Source: Kingdonia uniflora
Taxonomy: Eukaryota > Streptophyta > Magnoliopsida > Ranunculales > Circaeasteraceae
Length of the DNA: 64,000 nucleotides
Direction of reading: 5' to 3'
NCBI GenBank assembly: GCA_014058105.1
Contig: JACGCM010000846.1
Span: 682,001 to 746,000 of the forward strand
Below are positions 1 through 11,710 of this stretch, piece by piece. The notes under the pieces were generated by a model that saw only the letters and a list, made by a program, of their open reading frames with translations, did no database searches and was not told the origin of the DNA. Positions within the stretch are counted from its first letter, which is position 1, and each line of letters opens with the position of its first letter. The translations under genes and the position numbers were made by a program.

Positions 1-751
1 AGAAAAAAAGCGGACGAGATGCTCCACGATTTACATGAAGGGATTTGTGGCTCCCACACCGCAGGTTGATCACTAGAAAAAAGAGCTATTATATACGGAG
101 TATTCTGGTCGAGCATGCGCAAGCAAGCAGAAGAACACTCATGCAAATGTGACATATGCCAACGACATGGACAAATGATACACGCCCCTACGCTCGAACT
201 ACATGCAAGTAAGGTGTATTGGCCATTCAAAAGATAGGCACTCAATCTCATCAGTGAATTTCCTAATTCTCTAGGTAACCGCTGACACCTACTCGTAGCT
301 ACAGATTATTTTACAAAATAGGTAGAAATAGTTTCACTCTGCCAAACCAGAGAAGAAGAGGTCATCTCTTTTATTTGGGAATACATCATTACTCAGTTTG
401 GGTGCCCCCACTTAATTCGTATAGATAACGGCCCCCAATTTGTGGGAGATGTAGTCGTAACCTTCTTAAACCACCACAATATCATCCACTCACCATCAAA
501 TCCATACTATCCTCAAGGTAATGGCCATGACAAAATCGCCAACAAAACTATCGTGGATGGACTCAAAAAGCGCCTTCACTCACAAAAAAGGGAATTGGGT
601 TCGCGAACTGCCTCACATCCTGCTGCATATTAAACCACTCCCTATTAATCAACTGGGTGTACCCTATTCCTTATTGCTTATGGCACTGAGGCCGTCATTT
701 ATTTTGAATATCATCATCCAGTTGAAGAAAAGGTCACAACTTTCCTCAACA
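1..751 (+). pseudogene. Ty3/gypsy integrase fragment
   Basis: Translation with a few in-frame stops gives a gypsy-type integrase. An N-terminal zinc-binding region (LHDLHEG near 22-42, then a CDIC pair near 150-165) is followed by the catalytic core: ATDYFTK near 299-320 carries the first Asp and IDNGPQF near 421-441 the second. In the third block, PQGNGHDKIANKT, the usual catalytic Glu after NGQA is not present; Lys occupies the place. A frame change near 600 leads into a sequence like the usual R-T-S/T-G-x-T-P-F-S-L block. The 5' part lies outside the window and the LTR is not reached, because the sequence switches to minus-strand gag near 752. Integrase inserts element cDNA into the genome; this copy is dead. 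The Tat lineage is likely because the neighbouring gag is Tat-like, but that link is inferred. Confidence 0.85.
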
Positions 752-2515
752 TGATGTAGTATGACATTTCTAATTTTTAACATGATCACGAGTACATCAT
801 GATGAGGAAAGTTGATATGTCGAATGTCATAATCTTAGAAGGAGAACCTTGTTCGTTGATAACTAGATGCGGGGAGTAGCCGGGTTTCTTTATCGACCAT
901 GGATAAATCGTGGTATTAGCCGAGATATTACCTTTTGAACCAGGTCGACCTGTTAACTATATGAGTATCAATAAAGTGGCTTAGGGAAATGTGGTATAAA
1001 TGTTTTTCCTTTGTTGCTCCTTCTATCTGTATAATCACAGTATTAAGCTTGTAACTCCTATTTTATAACTTTTAACGTCCACTATGTGCTCGTACATTTA
1101 CCCTTCCGCAAAAATATACTCTAAAAATCACTATAAAGCGAAGCAATGCTCTGTATCATGATGTCGGACTTTGTGTTGTATGCAATATGGTCTATTTTTG
1201 ATGGGTTGAAGATATTGAGCATTGCGGAAAAAATTATCCTTTTGAAGTGTGGGATATATGCTGGCTATTGTTACGGTTAACTTGGGAATACATAGCTTTG
1301 GTAAGTTCCCGCATCCCCAAGGTCAATCGTTTTGAGATTTGTTCCATTTCATGTTTTCTCTATAATCTGTAGTTTGATTGGAATCTCTTTATCTAGACTA
1401 ATCAATTACTGTCAGGGTTGATTTATGGGTCTTATGTTTGTTGCATACCATCCTTTCGAGATCGATGTATCCATTTACCTTTTCGATCATGCCCTCCATG
1501 GTTATAGGTTTTCTTAGGATTAGATGCTCCTTCGCCCTTCCATTAACGAGTAGTGTTAGTGAAGGCTGAAATAGTTATTTTCTGATCAAGTCGGTCCACC
1601 TTTCTGGCCAACTCCAAAAATAAATTTCTTAGTAAATGTTTCGAGCTTCTCCCCTAGCACCTGCTTAAGGATGAACAGAGAATACAGGTTTTCCTTTTTT
1701 CCTCTGTCGTACGAGTAGTTTCTGACAAGGAGTTATCATAAACTGTTCAAATGTTGTAATGGACCCTTCCTGTAGTGAGTGGAATCATCGCAAAGGTTCG
1801 CCCATTTGACTAGTAGGAAAGAGATGGCAAAGAATGTGGTTGAATGTAGAGTACAAGCCTAAAGCATCCTAGAATTTTTGAACGTGCTCGACGGGATCAT
1901 TTCCCCTATATTTTTAGATTTTTGAGGTATGGAATTCGGTGGAAACTTTGCCATCCAATAGTTCCTGAGCAATCAGGCTCTTCTGTAGTTTGTTGCGGAT
2001 GCCTTTGGCAGTTTGCACCTGATCCCCGAATAATTCTTTGATAAGCTTTTCAACATGGTCTTGAGTCACATACTGGCAAGATGTGGTAGTCTGGCATAGG
2101 ATGTGTCCTTTGTGAGGAATGTGTTCGTCACTTCCTTCACTTAGTCGATCATGCGCTGGAATACAAACTTTTTTATAGGGTAGATTTTCTGCTTGTTTGA
2201 CTCCATCGATTTTTTGGTAAACTTCCTGTACTGGGATGAGTTTGACCCCCGACTAATTTTGATTGGGTTGAATACCATCTCCCCGTTGTTGGCTTGGGGT
2301 TCTAGTCCGTCTCAAACAAAAACTTTTGAGGTGGCAGGCAGCCTTTATTCTTCTAGGTTACAATATGTTGCCCCTGGAGAACTTTCAATGCAGTTTGCCT
2401 GCCTACCAGCTGTTGTTCCAAAATGGCTCATCTTTCTATCTCAGAGTATAAAGTGGCCTGTAGTGTTGCTAATTCGACGCTTGCTTTTGTCTGGCCAATC
2501 GGCATAATCTGTTCT
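752..2515 (-). pseudogene. Tat-like gypsy gag remnant
   Basis: This stretch matches 38760-40560 base by base over most of its length, clearly diverged, and in the same minus orientation. It therefore covers the gag/protease linker (low coordinates) up to the leader upstream of gag (near 2500). No long open frame survives; stops and frameshifts are scattered. The recognisable part corresponds to the gag C-terminus with its CIHH-type cysteine/histidine knuckle and the LVEYIFADERMHEYI-like block seen in the 39 kb copy. The LTR that should follow after about 2515 is not recognisable. Confidence 0.7.
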
Positions 2516-3640
2516 AGAATAATTATTCTGTAAAGAGATAATCAACTGTTTATGAGAAATGGGATTGAAAACCCAATATTCAACAGTAAAAACAAACCCA
2601 ACAAATTTAACAAACCAAAAACCCAAGAAATTGTATAAACACTGAGGGAGAACATTCGTAACTTTCAAGAAACCACACCCAACGTTTGAAACCAGAAAAT
2701 TGTGTTGTTGAGGGAGACCAAGCACAAATAGTTTCCCAGGGGATGATGAAGATGAATCGTCTGGGGGAGAGAGAGAGAAAGAGAATGAGGTAATAATTTA
2801 ATAAATACTTTTAACTGCCAAATGATGTGGCCTGTACCTTTTGAATATTCAAATGCCACGTCACACTCGCCACATCATGCTTCCATGGCGACATCATCTT
2901 CCTTGTTGGCAAAGCTTACCAACACCAATCATCTAGACCCTCCATCAAACCAAATGGAAGCATCCTCTTCAGTGTATAGACCGTATCTTAAGGGGGAGTT
3001 CACTTGGATCCATTCCCTATATATATAATAGCTTCTAAAACTCTCACAAGGGTTAGGAGTCGGTGGGTCACCCCAAACCCCGTTCGGGTGGGACCCAAAC
3101 CGAACTCGTTCCTAACACTTTGGATTATTTTAGAGTGATGATACTACAAGGCCGACCCTATGAGGCTGGCTGGCGTGACTCATTTAATTTTCTCTCTCCA
3201 TCTAAACCACTTTTCTATTCACCAAAACTATCACTTTTATAAAGCAAAATACCACTTTCCTCTATCTCCTTTCCTATACCCATCTCTTTTCTTGATGAAA
3301 ATATATCTCATTGATCTCCTTTCTTGTACCAGTTTCACTACATTTCAGATAGATATCGACTAATTAATGTGGCTTAGACACATATATATATCTAACTCAG
3401 GCCCGGCCTTGGCTATAGGTGATCGTCTAGATCCCTCAAATTCTTATAAAAAATAGAGGCCCCAAAATTTGTTAGTAGTCTATAAAAAAGGTCAATATTT
3501 TTTATAGTTATATAGGATATCTTAATGGTTGGAGTGTCTAGATTGATTTAATAGTTAGAGTTTCAATTACAATCTTTGTTGCATTCATTTTTTTTCAAAT
3601 TTTTTGCATTTGAAAATGGTTTTTTTAAGAGGTGAAGAGA
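2516..3640. other. Intergenic, no supported gene
   Basis: I see no supported gene here. A TATA-like run CTATATATATAATAG lies at about 3017-3031. A GC-rich imperfect inverted repeat built on CCCCGTTCGGGTGGG lies at about 3070-3105. A self-complementary TTGAATATTCAA is near 2840. Open frames at 2822-3028 and 3160-3363 show no protein-family signal. Confidence 0.5.
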
Positions 3641-3951
3641 TGAAAATGAGTTAATTTTAGAAGTTCCGACGAATTTACTCAGTAGAACAGGCGCCTAAGA
3701 GTTGTCCGCCTAATTAATTTTATTTTTTTAAACTTAGGCGCCGAAGTCTTATGCGCCTGTTTAAAAAAAGAATAAACGCCCAACACTTAGACGCCCAATC
3801 GCAATATTAAATTTCAAGACTGAGTCTTAAAATCCAAGACAGAGCCTTGAATTTAGAAGGTGAAATCCAAGTTAGTGAGACACTGTTGGAGGACGAAAAT
3901 CTTAGGTGGCACTTTGAATTCCAAGGTAGTGAGGCACTTTAGGAGATGCTC
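3641..3951. mobile_element. Partial Harbinger-type MITE
   Basis: The right end, GCACTTTAGGAGATGCTC followed by TTA (3952-3954), is the same terminus seen at 58509 and 58676. Internal motifs of the form GGCGCCTAA and CCCAACACTTAG recur in the copy at 58160-58509. No matching left terminus is visible, so the left boundary is approximate and the copy is probably truncated. Confidence 0.6.
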
Positions 3952-4133
3952 TTAGAATGACCCTATTTAACGCACCCGCTGAGCATTATATTCCCGAGCG
4001 CATCTCAATCCGGATTAAGTCCAAACTGCCTTAAGCTCCAAACCTTTGCCTCTATATCTAAATCGTGTGCCAGAGAACAACTGCAGAAAAATATCGATTT
4101 GAAAAACACTAGAGAGGAAAATACGCAACAACA

Positions 4134-4728
4134 GGTATCTATTGTTCTTACGAATTAGGGTTTACAAATTACCTAAACTTCTTCTGTTTTTTCTTATTCT
4201 TAGTAATTAGGGTTTTGATTTCCCTGAAATTCTTGATTGTGTATTGTTATTTAGGATGAAGCTCCGCAACGGATCTGATACTCTCACAAAATTCGCCACC
4301 AAGAGGTATGGATTGTTCTTGATGATTAGGGTTTTCAAATCCCCCAAAATTCTTCTCTATTTCTGCTTTTCTTGGTGATTAGGGTTTCCAAATCCCTGAA
4401 ATTTTAGTTTGTGTTTGTTATTAATCTTCTATGTTTCTGTTGTCCTTTTGGTGATTAGGGTTTTGAGGCACCCCAACAAAAGAATTAGCACTCTATCAAA
4501 ACCCACCAGAGATGAATACGTTCAAAATGGGTTTGGGGTTTTCTTGCTGATTATTAGGGTTCTGAAATTTCTAAAATCCTGTCTGCTGAAGCAAGCTAAA
4601 TTTTTTTTCAACAATAAAATTCAGCAGTTGGAATTTAAGAAACAAACACCACCTGGGTTTCCAAATCCCCCCAAATTCTTCTCTTTTTATGTTGTTCTTG
4701 GTCATTAATGTTTTGAATTCCTTGCCAG
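4134..4728 (+). repeat. Tandem exon/intron modules with telo-box motifs
   Basis: Several diverged modules repeat in tandem. Each contains a stretch like GATTAGGGTTTTCAAATCCC followed by AAATTCTTCT. The starts of the first two inferred introns (4133 and 4306) both read GTATSKATTGTTCTT and stay alignable for over 100 bases. The exon ending at 4305 (ACTCTCACAAAATTCGCCAC) also resembles the segment near 4488-4513. TTAGGGTTT, the plant telo-box complement, recurs at least five times. Simple exon-plus-intron duplication would explain this. Confidence 0.6.
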
Positions 4729-5025
4729 CAAAACTAAGACTCATGAAAAGCCCGAGCCCTCGTTCACTGATGACAAGTTCTGGTGGGTTAAGACCCATTG
4801 TAAATTGGCAAATGATATGGGGCCAAATTGTTATGAACTACCGGTATGTGATCTTTTACTTATTGTTGCTATTTTCGTTGTTATTGTTATTGTTGTAGTT
4901 AACTTATTATGTTTCTTGTACGTTAGATGGAGGTAGGCTACACCACTGACGACGGCTACTTTGATCTCATACTTGGACGCAATGTTACTGAAGCTGTGCC
5001 GCTCACAGAAGAGGAAATGGTATAA
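4256..5025 (+). CDS. Small three-exon gene candidate, function unknown
   Basis: Proposed exons are 4256-4305, 4729-4843 and 4927-5025, giving about 87 residues. All junctions are canonical: donors AG|GTATGG and CCG|GTATGTG, acceptors TTGCCAG and ACGTTAG. Phases agree across both introns without shifting frame, and the frame ends at TAA 5023-5025. A further 5' untranslated exon ending CAACAACAG|GTATCT at 4132, joined to the acceptor at 4254, is plausible. The second exon includes DDKFWWVKTHCKLANDMGP; the third includes TTDDGYFDLILGRN and is acidic at its C-terminus. I recognise no family, signal peptide or membrane segment. The introns are made of repeated telo-box modules, a motif known in plant promoters and first introns of growth-related genes. 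It could be a decayed or chance model; transcript evidence would decide. Confidence 0.4.
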
Positions 5026-6178
5026 TCATGTTTATGTCAATAACTACTTTCATATCTACCTACTTGTTTAGGGACATGTACTTGTAGGATACCATAGAAA
5101 ACGTATTTTGGGGACGTCTTCCGTCCTTTTGTCCAATTATAGGATCTATGCACCAACTCATAAATTTCCAGATTTTGGAAGTTTTTTTTACTGCCTATTC
5201 ATACACCTAATTACTGTAAGAAAGTATTGAACATTGATTTAATCTCATTACGTAAAACTATTACCTCAAGGCTCTGGAGCGCTCATCAATTCGATGGTTG
5301 CTCCTTACAATTACAGCATGGTGAGGCTTATACCCCACACTCAGAATGTGTACCGCGTAGAAATATTTGTTTATTCTTGTGAGTTCGTGTGAACAATACT
5401 CAATAGAATGTGCACGTCCCTCTCGTTTGGCCATTTATTTAATGTTTGCACTGATCAAATTTTTTTTTTGCACTATAACCAACTGCTAACTAAAGTTTAG
5501 AAAAATTTCATATGATATGGGAAGTCCAGCATTTGCTTTGCAGTGCTGGTCCTTCTGTTATTTGCACTGTTTTGGCGTTGCAGCTTACCTCAACTACACT
5601 TTATTATAGACTCGTTTGGATAGTTTCTACCCAATAAAAACTATGGTGGGGAGAATGCTCAAACAATGTTCTGGTTGAAGTCGAAGAAGTGGAAGGATGA
5701 TCTCTGAAGTCTTGACTGCTCTTCTTTATTTTAGCCTGGTTCTTGAATCCTGGTTATGTGCTTGGTGTTGCATCTGTCTCCTACACTAATATTTGTAATC
5801 TTGATAAAAACCGGTTCTTTTGCTTTTAGTTTGGTGTACATCAAACTATGTTCTTTACTCTGCTTTGTGCATATATCCAGCATTTTGATTATATTCCCAA
5901 TTGCCCTGCTTTACGATTTGTGTTGATTTGATTATATTCCTCATTTATATATAATCCATGCTCATATAATTCCTGAGATGTCGCTGAATGGTCTTTAATT
6001 TATTTAAATTTCACTGTTGTGTTGCCTGGGGTTATGTATTTTTGCTATACTTGCTTTTCTAATTTTTGCTATGCTAGCTTTGTTAGGAGTTGGGTCCGGC
6101 CCAGTGGAGAGAACCCAATTGGGATGTGGTGTTTCTACTTATATTTAACTAGGGTTTAAGGGGAGAGTTTTTATAGAG

Positions 6179-6179
<1 letters not shown>
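5026..6179. other. No recognised gene
   Basis: This is AT-rich sequence just downstream of the three-exon candidate and may hold its 3' untranslated region. A 52-residue open stretch follows 5072, but the gap needed to splice into it is only about 50 bases, shorter than normal plant introns. I see no transposon protein or repeat terminus. Confidence 0.45.

Positions 6180-6211
<32 letters not shown>
6180..6211. repeat. (TA)n microsatellite
   Basis: About 15 uninterrupted AT dinucleotides. Such runs are length-variable and usable as a marker, but have no inferred function here. Confidence 0.97.
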
Positions 6212-6214
<3 letters not shown>

Positions 6215-6425
6215 AGATGATAAATCTAAAGCAATCTAATATAGTTGTAGAGTTGGTAAAGATTAAAGGGGGATTCTACTTTAGAACCCAGTCCCTCGCA
6301 GGATATTGGCTGTACTTCCTATTATGTATGCCAGCCTCCACATTTGTCTCCTCAACCTTGTCCTCTGCCAACAAGTACAGGCATATCCGATGTTGCTCCC
6401 TAGACATTATTACATAGTGGAACCT

Positions 6426-6608
6426 TCACATGTGGTAGTAGTCATCCTCAACATCAGCCGCTTCCTCCTCCGTCATACCATGGCAAGTTAGTGGCATTGG
6501 AATGGGCATGGGCATCTCCAGAGGTTGGTTGCCAAAGTAGTGCAACTGCAGCCTCTGAACTTCAGCATCCACCCACTCTTCATATACTTTCCGCCTGGTC
6601 TTTACCAT
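6426..6608 (-). CDS. Short ORF behind a TATA box, unknown
   Basis: From the ATG at 6608 the minus strand encodes 60 residues starting MVKTRRKVYEEWVDAE, with a Met/Pro repeat (MPMPIPMP) in the middle and an acidic tail (EEEAADVEDDYY). A TATA-like GGTATAAATAG lies at about 6679-6689, roughly 75 bases upstream of the ATG, which is a usual plant distance. An in-frame upstream ATG at 6674 would overlap that spacing. I recognise no domain. It may be a small real gene, an exon or chance. Confidence 0.25.
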   Translation of the reverse strand: MVKTRRKVYEEWVDAEVQRLQLHYFGNQPLEMPMPIPMPLTCHGMTEEEAADVEDDYYHM

Positions 6609-6689
6609 TCTTAAGACAACATACACCAAGAAAAATAGGGTACTTGTACAGAGATGACAAACGCTACAGTACATGTGCTATTTATACCC

Positions 6690-7191
6690 AACCCGTATTT
6701 AATGCGATGATAGATTTCCAAAGCAGTCACCATTCAATGAAAAACCTTTACTGGGAAACCCAAACACCAAATACATCAATCATTTCCACCATCATAAATG
6801 CCAGATGCAGTCTTTAATAAAGAAATACCGAGTACCCAGCTAGTCAAATTCTCCATCAATACATCATAACTTTCTAACTTCCAACACCAACAGACAAAAG
6901 TCACCTGTCTGTTCCTTCAGATGCGAGGGGGTGATTGCAGAGACTTATCCCTCGACCTAGTCCAAACTCGAACAACCTCGATATCAGACTCACGCATTAC
7001 ATACGTAACATGTATAATCAGTATTGACACCTAAACCACGAATTGATAAAGAATATGGATCGAGCACTACAACAAAATATGAACAAGTCAAAAACACTTG
7101 TCTCCCACGAACTAACATTTACACATTCAACTACCACTTACCTTATTATTTGGAGAACGTATTTCTACACGATAACGAACTTCAGGTAAGA
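6690..7191. other. No recognised gene
   Basis: AT-rich sequence without a coding signal. A CACTACAACAAAATAT string at about 7065 resembles a CACTA terminus but has no subterminal repeats beside it. Confidence 0.45.
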
Positions 7192-7544
7192 TCTATATAA
7201 AGAAAAGTTCTAGAGGAGATAAGGACCAGAAAAACAAAACTTTTTTTATTCTAACACAGGAATTTCTAGATTCTAGACACCACAAAAATTCTTATTTCAA
7301 GATAAAAAATTTATAGTTCGATAGATCACTTGTAATAAGATATCAGCCTTAAGCAATAAAACTTACAGTTACTGAACATTCAACTCGAGGTCATGGTTTT
7401 TACCAATTCAAAGGTTTTTTTACACTAAATAGTTTGTGTCATTTCTTGTATTACCTTAATTTATCACAGGTACATTTGGTGTACGATCTAATTTCGAGCT
7501 ATTTCAAGCTGTAGAATTAGGCCATTACACAAGATATTCGGGAA

Positions 7545-8699
7545 ATGTTGAATTATGGGGATCGACAATTAGTTCAACTAATATCTTACTATGCAAAGAG
7601 TATTCATGGAAGCCGTGCTTATTGGTTCACTAGATTAAAAGAGCTCGCTACTATGGTAAACCAATTAGGTGCACCTACTATTTTTTTCACCCTTAGTGCT
7701 GCTGATATGCAATGGCCAGAGTTATATAGAGTACTCAACCTGTTATATGAGTTACATAACATGGATTCTAATGAGCAAAAGAAACGAAAAGCTTAATTAC
7801 TAAATGAAAATCCATTAATTGATTCATGGTTTTTCCAAGAAAGAGTTGACGCATACATTTGTGACTTCTTAACTCCAGAGTTTTCTATAAAATATCATTG
7901 GTTACTATATGAATGGCAAAATTGTGGAAGTGGACACATACATGGGTTCTTTTGGCTAAATGGTGCTTCCGACTTATCTGGGTTAGGAATAAGCCCAAGT
8001 GATAATGCGAGAATAATTGAGTACTTTGACCGCCTCATTTCATGTACAAACCCCAATCTATTAGATTCTTCTCAAGGGCAAGAACATCCTTGTGCACGAA
8101 ATGTGGTACTAGATGTTAATATGGATATTGATGATGAAGATTATGTTAACTTGATAAATTGGGTAATGCGACATTCGAGATGTGGAAGTTATTGCATGCG
8201 ACTTCACAAAACAACGAAACAGATGGTCTACCATTTAAAATACCCATTTGATGTGCTTTTAAAGTCATAAATTATAGAAGAACCACTAAACAGTAAAATG
8301 TTTCATTTTCTTTTTCGACAAAATGATCCTTTGGTGTGTTCTCATAATCGGAAAGTTCTTCAATCGTGGCGTGCTAACATTAATTGGTCCCCAATCCTTT
8401 TTGTGTAAGATGTGGTAAATTATATTAGGAAGTATGCAGCCAAATCAAAGCCAGTATCAAAAAATTTTACTGATACTCTACGAACAATAGTTGATGATGT
8501 TCATAGACCATGTCAAACATCAAAGTTAGCAATCAAGAAACTGCTTATAAAAAGTGTATCTGAACGAGACATATCAACTTATGAAGTGTGTCATTTGTTA
8601 ATATCATATCATCTTGCACGTTCATCTAGAAATATAATTCATTTAGTAGTGAGGAGAGACGAGCATGTTATCGACATTAATTCGGCGTCGGCGATCTGA
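7545..8699 (+). pseudogene. Helitron Rep (HUH nuclease) domain
   Basis: Reading through a few stops gives the Helitron-like N domain. MVNQLGAPTIFFTLSAADMQ near 7656-7715 matches the family block LGxPTFFxTxSxADxxWPEL. GSGHIHGFFW near 7929-7958 holds the two-His metal-binding motif (HIH, 7935-7943). YIRKY at 8421-8435 gives the two catalytic tyrosines four residues apart (YxxxY), as in rolling-circle Helitron replicases. The domain nicks and joins single strands during rolling-circle transposition. Breaks include stops at 7794, after LLKS near 8268, and after LFV near 8406. Active-site residues are preserved although the frame is broken, so inactivation looks recent relative to motif decay. Confidence 0.85.
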
Positions 8700-9329
8700 T
8701 GATGTTAGGAGGTGATGGGAACAAACCCAGGTTTTATACCCAAGTATATGTAACGACCTGCCAATTATGAAGAAATTTCTCTACTTGAAATGGCCAAGAA
8801 ATATAAATAAGCAAGTAATGCTTGGCATAAACCTCACATACGTGGAATCTATTGTAAGAATAATCCCTAAGCTAAATGGAAACATTCCTCACATTGGTGA
8901 AATATAGGAGCAATTTTGTCAATAATAAGTCATCCTTCAACATCGTTACAGAAGTCTCAACGAAGCAAAGGGAAACTTTAACAGTTGGGCAGATTGATAC
9001 ATGAACTTAGGCTTGGTAGAAGTTCTTACTGTTACAAATCCAATTGATGACGATATTGAAGATGATCCAAATGTTGATACTTATATCGAACAAAATCAGC
9101 ATGAAGATGGATGATGGCAGTAACAATAGGACTAACCTTTATGCCTGGAGAGGAGATAGAAGTAGGTTTGAGAGACTTTGATACTTCATACAATTGGACT
9201 GAAGCTTTGGAACGGTATCCCAATATTGATATTGAGAGGAAATTCATCCACAACAACTTACGTGATAGTAATGAAATGGTAGATGAAGTGCTAGACAACG
9301 CCCTTGTTGTTCCTTAAAAGAATATGTCT

Positions 9330-10690
9330 AATGATCAACAAATGGCTCATGATGTAATACTGAAAACACTCAAAGATGAAAAATCTATCTAAATGATTAT
9401 TTATGGTGAAGCGGGTACAAAAAAATCAACTCTGATCAATGCCATTGTTTGATCAACTGTTATGCATTTTGGAACAAGCAAATTAGTTTGCATAATGGCT
9501 CCAGCAGGAGTTGTTGCCTTCAACATTGGAGGTTCTGCTATCCACCATGAGTTAGGTATCCCCGTTGAAAGAAGATCGCCTTATAAGCAAATGATAGGTG
9601 AACATTGTCGACGTATGCAGGAAGAGTTCAAAGACACTCAATTGATCATTATTGACGAGTATAGTATGCTCGGCAGGTCCATGATTGCAAATGTTGATCT
9701 ACATTGTCGCGACATCTTTGCGGTAAATGAGTTATTCGGCAGTGTTTTTGTTGTCTTGGTGAAAGATATGCGTCAATTACCTCCAGTTTTTTATAGTCTC
9801 TTATATTTAAAAAAAAATGGGAACTACATGCAGCAATGTGGGGGAGTCGCATATACGGGTTTTGAGCAATATGTCAAGCTATCACATATCTTTCGCCAAG
9901 CAGACGATGAGCAAGCACCTTTCAGAGAATCATTAGGAAGACTAAGCAACGAAACATGTATTCTCAAAGATTGGGACCCCTTTAAAACTAGGGATTGGTC
10001 AACGCTACCTAACGAAGAAAAGGAAAACTTCAAACATGTTATTTGCTTATTTCCCACAAGGATAGTAGCAAATGACCACAATCGTGATCCCTTGATTCAG
10101 CTTGGGAAACCTGTAGCATGCATTCCTTCAAGAAATAATTGTGAAACAGCTTTTAACGCTTCTGCAGATGATGCAAAATATTTAGAAAAATATATTTATA
10201 TATCTGTAGGTGCATGTGTTATGTTACGATCTAACCTTGTCGTACAAAATGGACTTGTTAATGGTGTAATTGGCATTGTTGCTGACATTGTGTACTCACT
10301 CTTTTCTAACCCACCAAATGATCAAGCACTTGCAATAATAGTGGATTTTGATAATTATCGTGGTCCCAGCTTTCGTGAAGGAAGTAACGTCATTCATATC
10401 CCTCCACAAACAGTAAATTGGAAAACGACTTCTGGCACATCATGTAAGCGAACTCAAATATCATTACTTCTATGTTGGGCAATAGCGGCACACAAATTCA
10501 AGGATACACCCATGATCGGTCCATTGTTGGCATCATCACGCACCAGAAAGTTGAAGGACGTTGCTTCCCATCCCATGTTCAGTTTTGAAAGACTAATAAA
10601 TTGGAAAGTTCACAGAACTAAATTTAAGATTATCGGAAGAAATTCGTTTGCAGTTAATGTATTTTCAACCAAATCCATTCTAAGGTATGT
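9330..10690 (+). pseudogene. Helitron PIF1-like helicase domain
   Basis: A long open stretch from 9462 encodes a PIF1-type 5'-3' DNA helicase. Blocks in order: IMAPAGVVAFNIGG (motif Ia region), LIIIDEYSML (Walker B), DMRQLPPV, a YxxFxxxxKLxxIFRQ region, LFPTRIVANDHN, SVGACVMLRSNLVVQNGLVN and a C-terminal CWAIAAHK. The Walker A loop lies upstream of a stop and reads GEAGTKKSTL, with Lys in place of the second Gly. The final motif VI region after AHK is shortened, leaving SSRTRKLKDV. It would unwind DNA for the Rep domain in an intact element. Coding similarity ends near 10690; beyond is the element's 3' tail. Confidence 0.88.
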
Positions 10691-11040
10691 TTCAAATAAT
10701 TTTCATACTCTCATAAATCAAAGTTTGTATTTTAAAAATTACAAAATACTTATATTTATTGATATTTTTTCCCCAGGATTCCTTGAAAAAATGTTTATAT
10801 GATGGAAATTTTTAGCTCAAACAGAATAACCTATCTATTGAGGCTCATCTCTATTTGATGCAAAATATTTATTCTTAAGATCATTTTCTATGTCACAAAA
10901 ATATTGCGTACATAAAATTTAAAAAGTAGTTAAAGTTTAAAGTTGTTAGTGTTAATGTTAATTTGAACTTTCAACTCTTAAGTTATTTGGTATATTGTTT
11001 ACTAACTCTATTGAGAGAAATTCAATAAAACAAAGTCGCG

Positions 11041-11068
11041 GTCGGTCCACCGGCACCCGATATACTAG
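11041..11068 (+). other. Helitron 3' terminus: hairpin and CTAG
   Basis: A five-pair stem (GTCGG/CCGGC, one G-T wobble) with a TCCA loop lies ten bases before CTAG. This is the usual Helitron transposition-termination layout. The next base is T, as expected for insertion at AT. Confidence 0.7.
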
Positions 11069-11694
11069 TAACTTAATATGCTTAAATAAGTCAAGTAAGT
11101 GAAAAAAAAATAGCCTATGTGGTCCAATTTCATCCGACAGCACCTCAATTTGTTTTCCCAAAATGTAAAATACCCCACACGGTTTAAAGAGGGAAAGGCA
11201 CCCAAAAATTGGATCAAATCTCCACAAATTATTTGCATCGTCCCTTTATTTGTCAATCAAGACAATTTAGCATTGATAATGTGTTGTAAATCGGGGTTCA
11301 GTGATTTGGCAAGAGGAGAGAGAATAAGAAAGAGTCGGAGACAGAGAGAAAAGTAGAAAAAAAATATTTGATATCTTGTTATTACAAAATTTTGTTTAGG
11401 AATACTTATACAGGTTGCAACTCTATAATCTAACCAAATAGAACCGAAGGGGTGCTTCCCTTCATTATATGGGATCCCAAACGCACTCGGACCTAGACAT
11501 AAACTTACTCCAGTTCATAATAACAATAACAAAGTAAACGCTAATTAAATTGGGTTGGACATCAAAAGCACTCACACACAATCACAAGTAAAGACGCACA
11601 ATATAATGAGAGACAAAGAGTTTTCTTATCGATATTGATGAACGAAGCAACGGACGAGGGTAGAAAGCAGGTTTTTTTGTTTTATACTTGTATA
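11069..11694. other. No recognised gene
   Basis: Flanking DNA between the Helitron and the SINE. A few short open frames lack any family signal. Confidence 0.45.
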
Positions 11695-11710
11695 AGTTAA
11701 GTTCAAGCTT

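Larger units (their letters stand above)
7192..11068 (+). mobile_element. Helitron with decayed Rep-helicase
   Basis: The element encodes both halves of a RepHel protein in the plus direction. Its 3' end fits the Helitron rule: a GC-rich hairpin (GTCGG-TCCA-CCGGC, 11041-11054), ten bases, then CTAG at 11065-11068, followed by T. A fitting 5' end is TCTATATAAAGAAAAG at 7192, preceded by A, which gives the expected insertion between A and T. The 3' end is well supported. The 5' end is the best candidate I see, not proven, because Helitrons leave no target duplication. Stops in both domains make it non-autonomous today. Confidence 0.75.

Noticed and set aside
5072..5231. Possible fourth exon of the small gene at 4256-5025
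   Set aside because: It needs an intron of about 50 bases, below the usual plant minimum, and skips an in-frame TAA that closes the model naturally.
7060..7085. CACTACAACAAAATAT resembling a CACTA terminus
   Set aside because: No subterminal repeats or partner terminus nearby; a 16-base AT-rich match is weak on its own.
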